Assembly (NCBI GenBank): GCA_026260175.1
Contig: JAKCWW010010364.1
Location: 1 to 21,841 of the forward strand
Length of the DNA: 21,841 nt
Direction of reading: 5' to 3'
Source: Reticulitermes lucifugus
Taxonomy: Eukaryota; Arthropoda; Insecta; Blattodea; Rhinotermitidae
Shown: positions 1-8,813 of the stretch, piece after piece
Layout of the letters: every line of letters begins with the position of its first letter
Position numbering within the stretch: position 1 is the first letter of the stretch
Made by a program: the position numbers and the translations under genes
Notes under the pieces: model-generated
Databases searched by the model: none
Told to the model about the DNA's origin: nothing
What the model saw: the letters and a program-made list of their open reading frames with translations, nothing else

Positions 1-266
1 ATGAGTTCTGGAGTGATGTAATTATCAACATATTCCATCATATCTGTTCCATTTTGAACAACAGATTGTACTGCTGGATTTCCTGTGAAGAGCAGAATAT
101 TTGGTTGATGATTTTTTTTACAAAACCCGTGTACACTAGGGCCCAGACCCGAGTCTAAAATGTTGTTCTCATCATCACTCTCCTCACTACTCGATATTTC
201 CGGGACACAATCTGCGTCTGTATCTCTGTCATTCGCAAGTTCCTCATCAATAGAGGCCACTATTCT
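1..266 (-). pseudogene. piggyBac transposase N-terminal fragment
   Basis: Minus-strand reading frame rich in Asp/Glu/Ser (EISSSEESDDEN) followed by LLFTGNPAVQSVV and then EYVDNYITPEL. This resembles the start of many piggyBac-family transposases: an acidic leader, then an 'FTG.PG' motif, then an '..F....ELI' segment. In frame upstream there is a TGA just before RIVASIDEEL and no ATG, so the start is either mutated or supplied by an upstream exon. The catalytic core would lie outside the window. It is probably inactive, but only about 85 residues are visible. Confidence 0.55.
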
Positions 267-652
267 GCTTCAGTTCTAAGCAATGTTCTTTTCCTAGTAC
301 CCACATTGCAATTTATGTATAAATAAACTCACAAACAACTTCACAGAGATGAAACACGCTACTGACTGCAGCCTCACAAATCATTTGCTCAGCTCGCGAC
401 TAAACATAAACGTTGTGATATATTTATATTTTTCTACCCTAATGTACGTGACCAAATGCATATATTTTTTCTAGTTACGTCAGCTAGGGATTAATAAAGA
501 TGTAAAATATGTTTCCTGACAAATTATTGTGTGCGTGGCCTATTTAAGGCAAAAGAACAGAGTAAACTTGAGATCGACTAAAATTGATGCTGGCAAATTA
601 AAATGTAAATACTTAAATCGACCAAGGTCAACTTTGGCAGTGAATGTGTTAA
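1..652 (-). mobile_element. piggyBac-like DNA transposon, one end, cut by left window edge
   Basis: Seen: a TTAA at 649-652 forms the edge of a terminal sequence that reads, on the minus strand, TTAACACATTCACTGCCA. This is the pattern of piggyBac termini (TTAA target followed by a CACTGCC-type repeat). About 390 bases inward the minus strand carries a piggyBac-type transposase N-terminus (1-266). The element continues left of the window, so its length and other end are unknown. It probably sits in an intron of the + strand gene whose exons start at 960. TTAA target use is established for piggyBac; the family call is inference from the end plus the protein fragment. Confidence 0.6.
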
Positions 653-959
653 GACATACCCACAAAACATTTGCTTAATCAGCTTGTTTGCGTGGGAGGA
701 AAGCATGAGCTGAAAGCGTGAGTAATAATCAGTTTAATTGAATTTTATTTCAGCTGTAAACGGAATTAATAAGTAATAACCAGATGTAAATTTTACCAAT
801 AACACCACTGAAGAAGTTGAGTTAAAAAAGAGAAGAGAGGAAGAGTAAAATTCTGCCTGAACTGAAAGGGAATTTTTAATGCCCTTATGTATCTCTACCT
901 GGCCTAATTATGTGAATAGTGATAATGCATACTTTATAGGATGTTATACAAATTTTCAG
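653..959. other. intronic sequence without recognised features
   Basis: About 300 bases between the piggyBac end and the first visible exon. AT-rich, with no convincing open reading frame or repeat. It ends in the pyrimidine-rich acceptor aaattttcag at 950-959. Confidence 0.4.
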
Positions 960-1025
960 GATCCTTCACTGACTGGTGCTAATCTTGCCCCTGCCTCAAA
1001 AGTCCGTGTTTTGGAATCACTGAAG
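960..1025 (+). CDS. TAF2: TAF2-like exon, 22 codons
   Basis: A 66-bp phase 0/0 exon between acceptor aattttcag (to 959) and donor gtaagc (from 1026). It encodes DPSLTGANLAPASKVRVLES followed by LK. It is the leftmost exon seen of the + strand gene; the upstream frame lacks support. Confidence 0.55.
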
Positions 1026-1368
1026 GTAAGCATTCGAAGAACATGGCATTGGTGTGACCAAGATTGCTTTCTTTTTGTGTCGAACTGTTATGACGTTAGC
1101 TTCTCATGGTTTTGCTAGCACCATCTGCCAAGCAGTCAAACTCAAGTATGTGGTCAGTGTAGGAAGTAATTCGATGTCGAAACACACATGCCTGTAGAGA
1201 TGGCCTTCCAGAACTCCTGGTGTTATCAGACATTACCAAATTGCGTAACCAGTGTACACTCTGTACCTTTTCCACCCAACAGCAGTTTGGTGTTCATTCA
1301 GGGGTTGTGATTGTTCCAGTTATACACAGTCAAATTTAAAAAAGAAACCATCTTGAGTTAACCTTTTA

Positions 1369-1399
<31 letters not shown>

Positions 1400-3752
1400 T
1401 TGATACAAGATGCTTCACCTGTGCCCTTACAAGTTTAAGCACATTGAGTGGGGTGAAAAAAATCATCAATTATGAATTGTATTTGGAAGAAGGCAGTTCT
1501 GGCCTCTTTGAAGATACTCTACTTGAACTGGACTCGGTACTAAAAACTGACCAGAAATTCTTACTCAGGATTGCTGGTAGCCTGGCCAGAATATGAACCA
1601 AGTGTCTTCTTCCACAAGTGTTACTACTAGTAATAAACATTTATTCCAGCAGAAATGTTAAGTCATGAATCAAATAACCACTTATTTATTTTTAAAAATA
1701 TGCGTCAAACTAAAATCCTGAGTTTGTTAATCTTTATCCATATTTTGAAACAAATATAGTAAATGGAATTTTGCAGATGTTTTACTTGTCATTTTGTGTA
1801 GGAGGAACCAGAAGGCTTGACAGTGACGGCTGCAGTCACACCTGTTACAACTGGAGCTCCAGTGGTGCCAGCTGTGGGACCTGTCACTTCGGCAGGTAAC
1901 CCTGCTGCAACAGTAGTTCCACCAGCAAAAAGTATGGCCCCACCACATCCAGAAGGACAAGTCAAGTCAGAGTACTTTTCAGACAATTCACAATCACTGC
2001 CTGGGATACTGGGTATGCCAGGCCCAGTGGGGTTTGAACCAGGCATGTTTCGTACCAAAGAAAGTGATGCTGAAAATGGACATTCAAAGCATCATCGATC
2101 AGATTCCATGTCAAAGGTAAGTGAGGTCATTTACACGAAGTTTTTGTGAAAAGATTTTTAGTTTAAAACTTAGCTGTAAGGTAATCATGCTACTCTTTTA
2201 TATTTATTTGCGATTGTTGTAGTGTTCAGTACTTAAGTACTTCCATGTATCAACACCTTTGCAAATATGGCTGCTTAAAAATAGGTTGTCCTCCCTTTTT
2301 ATGTCCTTAGCCAGTGTTGCTTAATCTGTAGAGCGAGAATGTCCAAGCTGATTTAAGACACACAGGAGAGAAATATGTATAGTATATAGCTTCTGTGCCG
2401 GTATTTTTAAACGCAAATTAACAAAGCCATAAATATACCTGAAATAATAGGTGATGGAATGTTAGGTGGGAATGTTGAAGGAAAGGAAAAGACATGCCAT
2501 AGATTCATTCTTTGGGAAAAGAAATATAATGCAATATAATTTCAGAACAGAATTTACATATTCTGATTTCTTGTGAATTGAGTTGTAGTTTTTTTGTGAT
2601 GCTGTTTGTACTACACTAGGAAACCAGTTATCCAGGCTAATGACAGGCAGAATGTGCAGGTATAATTACATGGATAATCCAACGTTGTGATGAACTGTAA
2701 CAACACTGTATATAGCATGCTTGTGTGAGATGCCATTCACTCTGCAATCCATCTGCATCTCTGTGCTCACATGTTGTTCTGTTTTTATTGTTAGTCCATT
2801 GGTTAAACATCATATCACATGTAGTATGTACTGCTATGGGCAATTGCTCAACCCTGTCAAAAGTGGGTGGACATAAAGTCATTCACAGTCAAGAGTCGTG
2901 GCATTTTACATAATGTGTACACATTTCTGAAAGCAGAGGCAGAACAGGGAACCATAGAGAAATGGTTGCAAGTGGGGGTGGTCTGCCACATTGTGCAGGG
3001 CTCAGCAAGAATATGAGACAACAAGCCAGTTTTTTTAGCCTTGGTAGTTATAACCATGACAGAAGGCCAAGATTGACATGGATGACTTTTGAAAATACAT
3101 TATTCAGTGAAGAGTGAAGCAGTGGCCAACTCTGAAGGGATTAGTTCAGGTTTTAACACATAAAATGAATTGGACCAGTTCAGCTTCATCTCTGTGGCAG
3201 ATTCTGCTAGTTAGGTTTCCAGAAGAAGTGAGTTGTCAATAATCAGGTCTTAGCTGAGAAATCTGACCTGAAATTTCAGGCTGTAGTATCTACATAATGT
3301 CAAGTCATTTAGTAAGCAAGCTTCCCCATCTCACCACCAGTAGAGATGATAAAGCACCAAAATGAAACAGGCACTGTTCAAGCTTATCGGCTGTATACAC
3401 TCAAAATCCTGTTGTGATATCACAATAAATACATTTCCATCTCAGTTGAACACCTTGACTGTAAGTGCATTTCAGTCTGTTTTATTATGTACCTATACTT
3501 GTATCCCTCTGTTTATCATATTATTGCATATTTTTCTTTCAGCTTAAAAAGAAGAAAAAGGATAAGAAGAAACACAAACACAAGCACAAACATAGGCGTG
3601 ACCATAAGCATGGGAAAGAGAAAGAAAAAGATAAAGACAAGGACAAAGACAAAAAGGACCTAAGCAAATTGAAAGTTAAAGAAGAGACACTAAGCTCAGG
3701 CAGTTCAAGTCCTAGTCCAAATGCATCCATTTCCCATGAGTTCTCCTTCTAA
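960..3752 (+). CDS. TAF2: Probable TAF2 (TFIID subunit), C-terminal part, three exons
   Basis: Spliced from 960-1025, 1802-2116 and 3543-3752; all junctions are AG/GT and phase 0, giving 22+105+69 = 196 residues before TAA. The order is a short exon (DPSLTGANLAPASKVRVLES), a Thr/Val/Pro/Ala-rich disordered exon, and a final exon with KHKHKHKHRRDHKH, alternating Lys-Glu/Lys-Asp, and a Ser/Pro-rich end. Established knowledge: TAF2 is a large TFIID subunit with an aminopeptidase-like fold that contacts promoter initiator DNA. Metazoan TAF2 ends in a Lys/His-rich tail followed by Ser/Pro residues, and that is the basis of the call. The diagnostic domain lies left of the window, so another nuclear protein with a KH-rich tail (for example a splicing or chromatin factor) remains possible. 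It points tail-to-tail at the E2F gene. Confidence 0.55.
1026..1801 (+). other. Intron of TAF2-like gene
   Basis: Begins gtaagc and ends tgtgtag. Apart from the TTA/TTTA microsatellite I see no gene or recognisable element. Confidence 0.5.
1367..1401. repeat. (TTA)n/(TTTA)n microsatellite
   Basis: Simple repeat of TTA units running into TTTA units, inside the intron between 1025 and 1802. Confidence 0.9.
1802..2116 (+). CDS. TAF2: TAF2-like exon, low-complexity Thr/Val/Pro segment
   Basis: A 315-bp phase 0/0 exon, acceptor tgtgtag, donor gtaagt. It encodes 105 residues beginning EEPEGLTVTAAVTPVTTGAP, with a Thr/Val/Ala/Pro-rich first half and a second half containing LPGILGMPGPVGFEPGMF and HSKHHRSDSMSK. 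It is predicted disordered from composition. The open frame across the whole exon with matching splice sites makes coding status convincing; the minus-strand frames over it are shadows. Confidence 0.65.
2117..3542 (+). other. Last intron of TAF2-like gene
   Basis: A 1.4-kb intron, donor gtaagt, acceptor tttctttcag. It contains a frameshifted relic of a transposase-like ORF (2878-3016); the rest shows no recognised feature. Confidence 0.5.
2878..3016 (+). pseudogene. Relic of a transposable-element helix-turn-helix ORF
   Basis: If one base near 2896 is skipped, the + strand reads VIHSQE then RGILHNVYTFLKAEAEQG and continues to a TGA at 3014-3016. The pattern 'HSQ.R.I..NVY.FLK.EAE.G' resembles the N-terminal HTH region of a transposase-like ORF common in insect genomes (from memory, not searched). 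It lies in an intron and has a frameshift, so it is almost certainly dead. The family is not assigned. Confidence 0.3.
3543..3752 (+). CDS. TAF2: TAF2-like terminal exon, Lys/His and Lys/Asp tail
   Basis: Acceptor tttctttcag, 69 codons, then TAA at 3750-3752. It encodes LKKKKKDKKKHKHKHKHRRD, then a KEKEKDKDKDKD stretch, then SSGSSSPSPNAS and the end HEFSF. It is a highly basic, nuclear-type disordered tail. The Lys-Asp repeat is a near-microsatellite in DNA (gacaag/gacaaa units), so its length may vary between individuals or species. Confidence 0.65.
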   Translation, partial: LKKKKKDKKKHKHKHKHRRDHKHGKEKEKDKDKDKDKKDLSKLKVKEETLSSGSSSPSPNASISHEFSF

Positions 3753-4685
3753 GTACAACAGTGTAAAGTTCTTGTGTCATCACTGACTGAATGTTCTAAC
3801 AACCCACGATCAATTGAGTGATGATTTTCAATGTAAGTGAGTATCATATTTTTGCCACAAAATACAGAAACCAAAAGTTAATGAACTCATCATTAGCTGA
3901 GAGTATTATGTACTGTTCCTCTGGTAAATGTGTGTTGCTTCCTACACATCTTTTAACTTTTCATTGCTGAGAAACTAGTGACCTGCCATACCACATATTT
4001 TTGTGGTTTTCCTTAAATATGGAAATGAAGAGAAATCAAGTAGAAATTGAATGAATGCATAATAACCCTTAACCAACCTTTATGAAAATGGTTTGGGAAT
4101 ACAACATTTGAAGTTCTCACAGCAGTGTTGCTGAAGGTACAAACCATTTGGAATGTTACACAGTGTCCTTAGGTAAACATGGTTCCCACCATTTTGAAGG
4201 CACCATGATCCTTCAGAGAGTCAGGACCTGTTTATCCAGTGGTACAGTGCAACATCCCAGGACAGTAGAATCTTTGGATGGGGAGTAGTTATATGGACAC
4301 CACTTTACTGGTCTTGTGGTGGCCTACATTATGCAATGGACAGTTACACCTCTGTCCATCATTCCCATATGCATAGTTTTCCAGCAATTATGGTTCATTT
4401 CTTTCAGTCCTGAAAAATCACCCATATAAACAATTGGATGCATTGTTCCTCAAACTGTCATTTCCCCACATCAGTCATTCAGAATTCCCATTCCTGACCC
4501 ACAGTATTCCTGAAATGATTGTTTTCAAGAAAAAATGTAGTGAAACTAACTTGGATGTTTTTGAAACATGCTAACACCACTGGACTGCAACAGGAGAAAT
4601 ATGTAGTTTGAAATTACTGATGTGTTTGTTAGCAAGATCACAAAAACTGTATCTCATGTGCGCATAATTGCACATTTTGCTTATA
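3753..4685 (+). other. Probable 3' UTR and flank of TAF2-like gene
   Basis: Follows the TAA. No AATAAA lies close downstream. Candidate AATAAA hexamers occur only later, at 5757-5762 and 5975-5980, so either the 3' UTR is long or a variant signal is used. No other gene is seen. Confidence 0.35.
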
Positions 4686-4860
4686 CAGTAAAACCCCAAT
4701 TTAATGTTACCGCATTTAGTGAAATCCCGGATTTAGTGATGATTTTTTCATGTCCCAACAATAGCTCCATATAAAAAATGTAACCTCCATTTAATGAAAA
4801 CCTCGATTTAATGAAATATATTCTAATCCCCCAGCAATTCATTAAATAGGGGTTTTACTG
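4686..4860. mobile_element. pogo/Tigger-type MITE, copy 1 (175 bp)
   Basis: Starts CAGTAAAACCCC and ends GGGGTTTTACTG, flanked by TA on both sides (4684-4685 and 4861-4862). TA duplication and CAGT.AAACC ends are typical of pogo/Tigger-type Tc1/mariner elements. The reverse complement of this whole unit recurs at 16336-16510 with the same 175-bp length and only scattered differences, which confirms that it is a dispersed non-autonomous element. No ORF. Confidence 0.8.
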
Positions 4861-6770
4861 TAATCTTAAAATCCTCTCCACCAACCTGGAACCTGAAAAT
4901 ATGAGAACTCTATGTGAGGTATTTTAAAATCCTATACCACTTCAGAAACAGATTCAACCCATCAGAAACCAGACTACACTTGCTTGGCACACAAATATTC
5001 TTGCATTTTTTCAGGATTCCTAAGATCTTTATGTATGTATTACTGCCATTTGCTTGTATCTAATACTCTGCAGGATAGTGCACCTCCTGCTTCCAGATCT
5101 GAATACAGATGTGTTTATTGTCACTGGAGTGACTGAAGATACAGCCTTGCCCTCAGAATGGTTTATCTAGCCCCATGTATGCATTGAGCAGAATATAATG
5201 TGCAGAATATTATAAATATATCAGGCAGAATTGCTGGTATGGGACAAACACAACTGAATGCATAGTGTACAGAAAACAAGGAATTTCAAGCATAACTCAA
5301 AAATGTACTTTTCTAGTGCATAGATTTAGTTCTACAAATCTGTCAATACTGTTGTTTTATTTTTGTGAAGAACTCACTACATACGTACAGACTGTGTGTA
5401 CATTAAATGTGTCAGATATAACCTCAGAGTTTCTCATCATCATGATGTTTGTAATTGTTGACATATAATCAATATTTTGCATATGGTGTTTATGATCTAT
5501 CTTTGTGCCAAATTTCTTATGCCTAACTCCAGTGATTCATTAGTAATTATTTTGTTTCATCAAGTATTCATCCCAAAAGAAAATGTCTGAAGCGAGACTG
5601 AAAACTTAGACTTGAAAGCTTAACAGCATCAGTTTGCCACAAAAGTCTATTTCAGGGCAAGCTGGATTTCTGTTTCAAAGTGCCATGGTCGGTCACATAA
5701 GAAGATTTTGTCAGTTGTAGACCTGAATATAGGGTAAGGTGGTAAAAATAATTAAAAATAAAAAACTAAAAGAAAATGGGAAAAACATACGTATATTTGT
5801 AAAAAAAATTATCATTACTAAACATTAGAAACTTGTAGCATTACACACTAAAGAATACAAACAACACACTTCAGAACACAGTGATTTGTTCAGGCTGTTT
5901 TGTCTACCTGTGATGCTCACTGATCTCTCCTAAATCTTGAATTTCCACCTGTTCACACCGTTTCACATACACTGAATAAAGATGATACCATCAAGCAGGT
6001 GCAGCTTATTTGTTTTAGCAACTAGTCCTATTCTTTCTTGTTTGAGCCTGTACAAATCCATTTCTGAATAGTACACACAACACAGACAAAAACAACAAAA
6101 CGAGATACTGAGAGATACTATTTTGTTTAACAATTAGGAAAAGTTATTTTCTGAACAATAAACATATCACAAGTAAAAAAAAAACAAATTGTAGAACATT
6201 GTTAGATAATAATGTTTAACAATTAGGATGGGAAATTCACACTCACATTATAATCATGCCTCAGATCATTCCTGAGTGAACTGCCAAACAGCATGCTGCC
6301 ATGTGTTCAAGAAAACTGCTACATGTGATAAGCATGTATTTCATGGCAGTTTAAATATCAGCAAAAGAATAGTACAGTATGTAGCTCAAATGAAAGAGGA
6401 TGTGGAGGTAATACTGAATGAACACAAAAGAACTGATAACCTTTACAGTTTCAAGTACTTTCCAGAATAATATAGTGGTGTTATTTACCTGCATGTACTC
6501 TGAAAAACCAACTGTCTATTAAGAAAGTACTGTGAACACAAGTTCTGTTCCCTTTTTCATTGCTTCTGATAGTGGTGCTCGCCTTACTTTTGACCGGTAA
6601 TTGAAGAAGGATGTTACAAAATAATACACTTGAACTCAGAGACCAGTTATCCAGACATAATATCTACCTAGGCAAGTACTAGAATAGTACATGAACAGGC
6701 CATGCTCACTTCTGGTCACACCCCTTGCAGTTCACCCTTCAGCCATCCTCCCGTTAAATGCTACAGGCCT
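4861..6770. other. Intergenic or 3' UTR DNA, no gene recognised
   Basis: AT-rich. Short open frames here (for example 5265-5468 and 6276-6470) have no family features or splice context. Candidate poly(A) hexamers AATAAA lie at 5757-5762 and 5975-5980 on the + strand. A 16-bp direct repeat (TGTTTAACAATTAGGA) occurs at 6124-6139 and 6213-6228. Confidence 0.4.
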
Positions 6771-7004
6771 TTAACCTTTTAAAGCCTAGGGGTTTCTCTT
6801 TATACCACCAGGTTTAGCCTTAAACAGTTCTACGTTCTGTCCACAAAATGTATTTATGTGTTTTGTATGGCTCTCAGAATGAACAGTGACTTTTTCACTC
6901 TAAAACATTAAGTGATTGGTTTCTATAACCAAGATGAAGTGTTTCCTGTGTGGTACGAATTAGGTCTTTAAATAAAACATTACGTTTCATCCTTAAAGGG
7001 TTAA
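6771..7004. mobile_element. piggyBac-type MITE with TTAA ends
   Basis: Bounded by TTAA at 6771-6774 and 7001-7004. The inward ends are TTAACCTTTTAAAGCC on the left and, reading inward on the other strand, TTAACCCTTTAAGGATG on the right: an imperfect terminal inverted repeat starting CCTTT/CCCTTT. About 234 bp with no ORF. TTAA targets and CCYTTT-type ends indicate a non-autonomous piggyBac-superfamily element. Confidence 0.6.
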
Positions 7005-7395
7005 TCTATGCAGTTCAGAATTATTAAACAAGCAACAAATAGGTACTTAATACAACACAAACCATTAAAATCAATAAATTATGTAATAACACAAAAAACA
7101 CAGTGTTTATAAAATAATGAAAAAATGTACCCTTGGCTGCTTGCTTTAATCACTAGAGGCATTGGACAGTTATGACATCTGAAAACATTTCCCAGTAGAA
7201 ATCGCAAAAACAATTTGCACTCTACATTGTATGACAGTCGGCTGAAAGACACAGATTGGCACTGCCTGCTTTCTATGAGATACTACACACTGTCACAAGG
7301 TTTATAATATCCTGCAGAATAGCTGCACATTTTTAAAGCTTTTGTTGCCATACCAGAAGTATGGCAACAGAGTATGAGTGACCACCATAATTATA
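7005..7395. other. Intergenic DNA with one strong hairpin
   Basis: No gene seen. It contains the perfect 11-bp inverted repeat at 7343-7369, listed separately. Confidence 0.4.
7343..7369. repeat. Perfect 11-bp inverted repeat, 5-nt loop
   Basis: TGTTGCCATAC (7343-7353), loop cagaa, GTATGGCAACA (7359-7369). It could form a stable hairpin in RNA or DNA. It lies just outside the MITE at 7396. Confidence 0.85.
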
Positions 7396-7549
7396 CAAGG
7401 TCCTTATTTGATGTGACAAATATAGTTTGTCACTTTCTGTCCTTATTCCACTGTGTATGTGGGTGGTCTGGTGAGTGGGCTATGTTACTGCAACAAGCAA
7501 GCCAGCAGGAAGTAATGAACAGTATTTGTCAGATAAAATAAGGACCCTG
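7396..7549. mobile_element. TA-flanked MITE with about 27-bp inverted ends
   Basis: The left end CAAGGTCCTTATTTGATGTG continues into ACAAATA; the right end read inward is CAGGGTCCTTATTTTATCTG then ACAAATA, matching at 24 of 27 positions. TA flanks both sides (7394-7395, 7550-7551). 154 bp with no ORF, plus an internal palindrome GTGACAAA/TTTGTCAC at 7413-7433. TA duplication suggests the Tc1/mariner superfamily; I do not recognise the family. Confidence 0.75.
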
Positions 7550-8697
7550 TATTACTGATTACAGGGGGACTTCATATTCATTATAGACATATGAACCCTT
7601 AAATATGTGTTCTCCCATACCTAAGCACCATGCTATTTAGGGCATGGAAGTGAGTCATTTTCACATTCCAACTGCCCCAGCCTATCAACAGCACATCAGC
7701 TATACCATGACCACAGGAACAAACCTACCCAACCCACCAATGACTGTAAAGCACCAAGAACAAAAAGGTACTGTGTGAATGCATGTTCTGTACATCCTCC
7801 AAATCGTGCAGCCACCTCTTCTCAGTGTGGACAGTAGGATGTGAAAAGAGGATGAAAGCTTTGTTTACATGTGGTAGAATTTATGTAAAAGATTTGTATG
7901 GTTAATCCAAGTACGGATAATAGGGATTGTAGTGTACATCTCGCATCTGTTAAAAAGTAAATCTGGTGAACTCTTATAGGGCAATGTTTAATTCTGTCAC
8001 ATGCAACTAACATTTTAGATACAAGCATGGAGTTTCTATTTGCTCAGGTAAATGACGCCTCCCAATGTTCAAGACCTGTCCTGCCCACTAGGTTTCCCTT
8101 CCAGAAATTATGGAAGTGTGGAAAAGATCCACCTCCCTATGGACCAGCAAACAGAAACCACATACATCTGTGTTGAATATACTCACAGAAAGAAACACAG
8201 AGTCAAATGGACGTAATATCACAAGCCACAATTATAAGATGTGGAAAGATAAATAGGGCACCAAGATCTTTCACACATTTTATTGGAATTACAAATGCTC
8301 CTAACTAGAACACAAGCTGTATCCATTCACACAATCACACTACACCATGTGTACTGTTTTTGCATCAATTAAATCCTAATGGAATTCTTTTATGTTCTTA
8401 CTGAGAATACTGATTAATAAAAATATGTCATTTCCATTCCTTAAGGAAAAGTGCATAAGAACAAAGTGCTTGTGAAGTTTAATTGTTCAGGTACTTGAAA
8501 AATGCACTTTCTCCACATCCTGTTCAGAATGATACATTATACTGTAATGTTAAACTGGAAATTGAGTTTAACAGAATAACAATGATTGGCGAGCATGAAA
8601 AAAATGTTATCTAAAAAAACAAAATGTTGTTCACACATTACAGGTTTCGTCTTTGGAATCATGTTACAAAACTATCTTTCACTTCTTTCATGAGGCT
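7550..8697 (-). other. 3' flank and probable 3' UTR of E2F-like gene
   Basis: Lies below the E2F stop (8698-8700, minus strand). The only AATAAA I find on the minus strand nearby is at 8279-8284, which would give a 3' UTR of about 430 bases. The open frame at 7822-8028 has no features and is taken as chance. Confidence 0.4.
8279..8284 (-). promoter_or_regulatory. Candidate polyadenylation signal AATAAA of E2F-like gene
   Basis: TTTATT on the + strand, AATAAA on the minus strand, about 415 bases downstream of the E2F stop codon. It is the nearest canonical hexamer I can find; cleavage would be expected 10-30 bases further on. Confidence 0.4.
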
Positions 8698-8813
8698 TCA
8701 CATGGAAATCATGGGCACATCAAAGAGATCACAGATGCCTTCACTGTCTCCCAAATTGAAGAAATAATCTTTCTCGCTTGGTGGAGGACTCAATCTCACT
8801 AGTGGACCAAAGA
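8698..8813 (-). CDS. E2F4: E2F exon: pocket-protein-binding C-terminus and stop
   Basis: Acceptor tgtttcag above 8813; phase 1 entry (A|TC = Ile). It encodes [20 protein letters not shown], then [17 protein letters not shown] and TGA (8698-8700). It matches the family motif DY...L...EG..DLFD that E2Fs insert into the pocket domain of Rb-family proteins. Every key residue (DY, L, EG, DLF) is present, and the preceding LVRLSPPP block is typical of E2F4. Confidence 0.93.

Noticed and set aside
1727-2058. Two minus-strand open frames over the 1802-2116 exon
   Set aside because: Shadows of the + strand exon, which has proper splice sites, matching phase and continuity with the next exon.
3539-3730. 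Minus-strand Leu/Ser/Phe-rich open frame
   Set aside because: It is the complement of the Lys/His/Asp-rich exon; its composition is explained by the opposite strand.
4146-4560. Possible decayed transposase (FGWGVVIWTPLYW-like reading)
   Set aside because: No ordered set of motifs could be found; it may just be 3' UTR or intergenic DNA.
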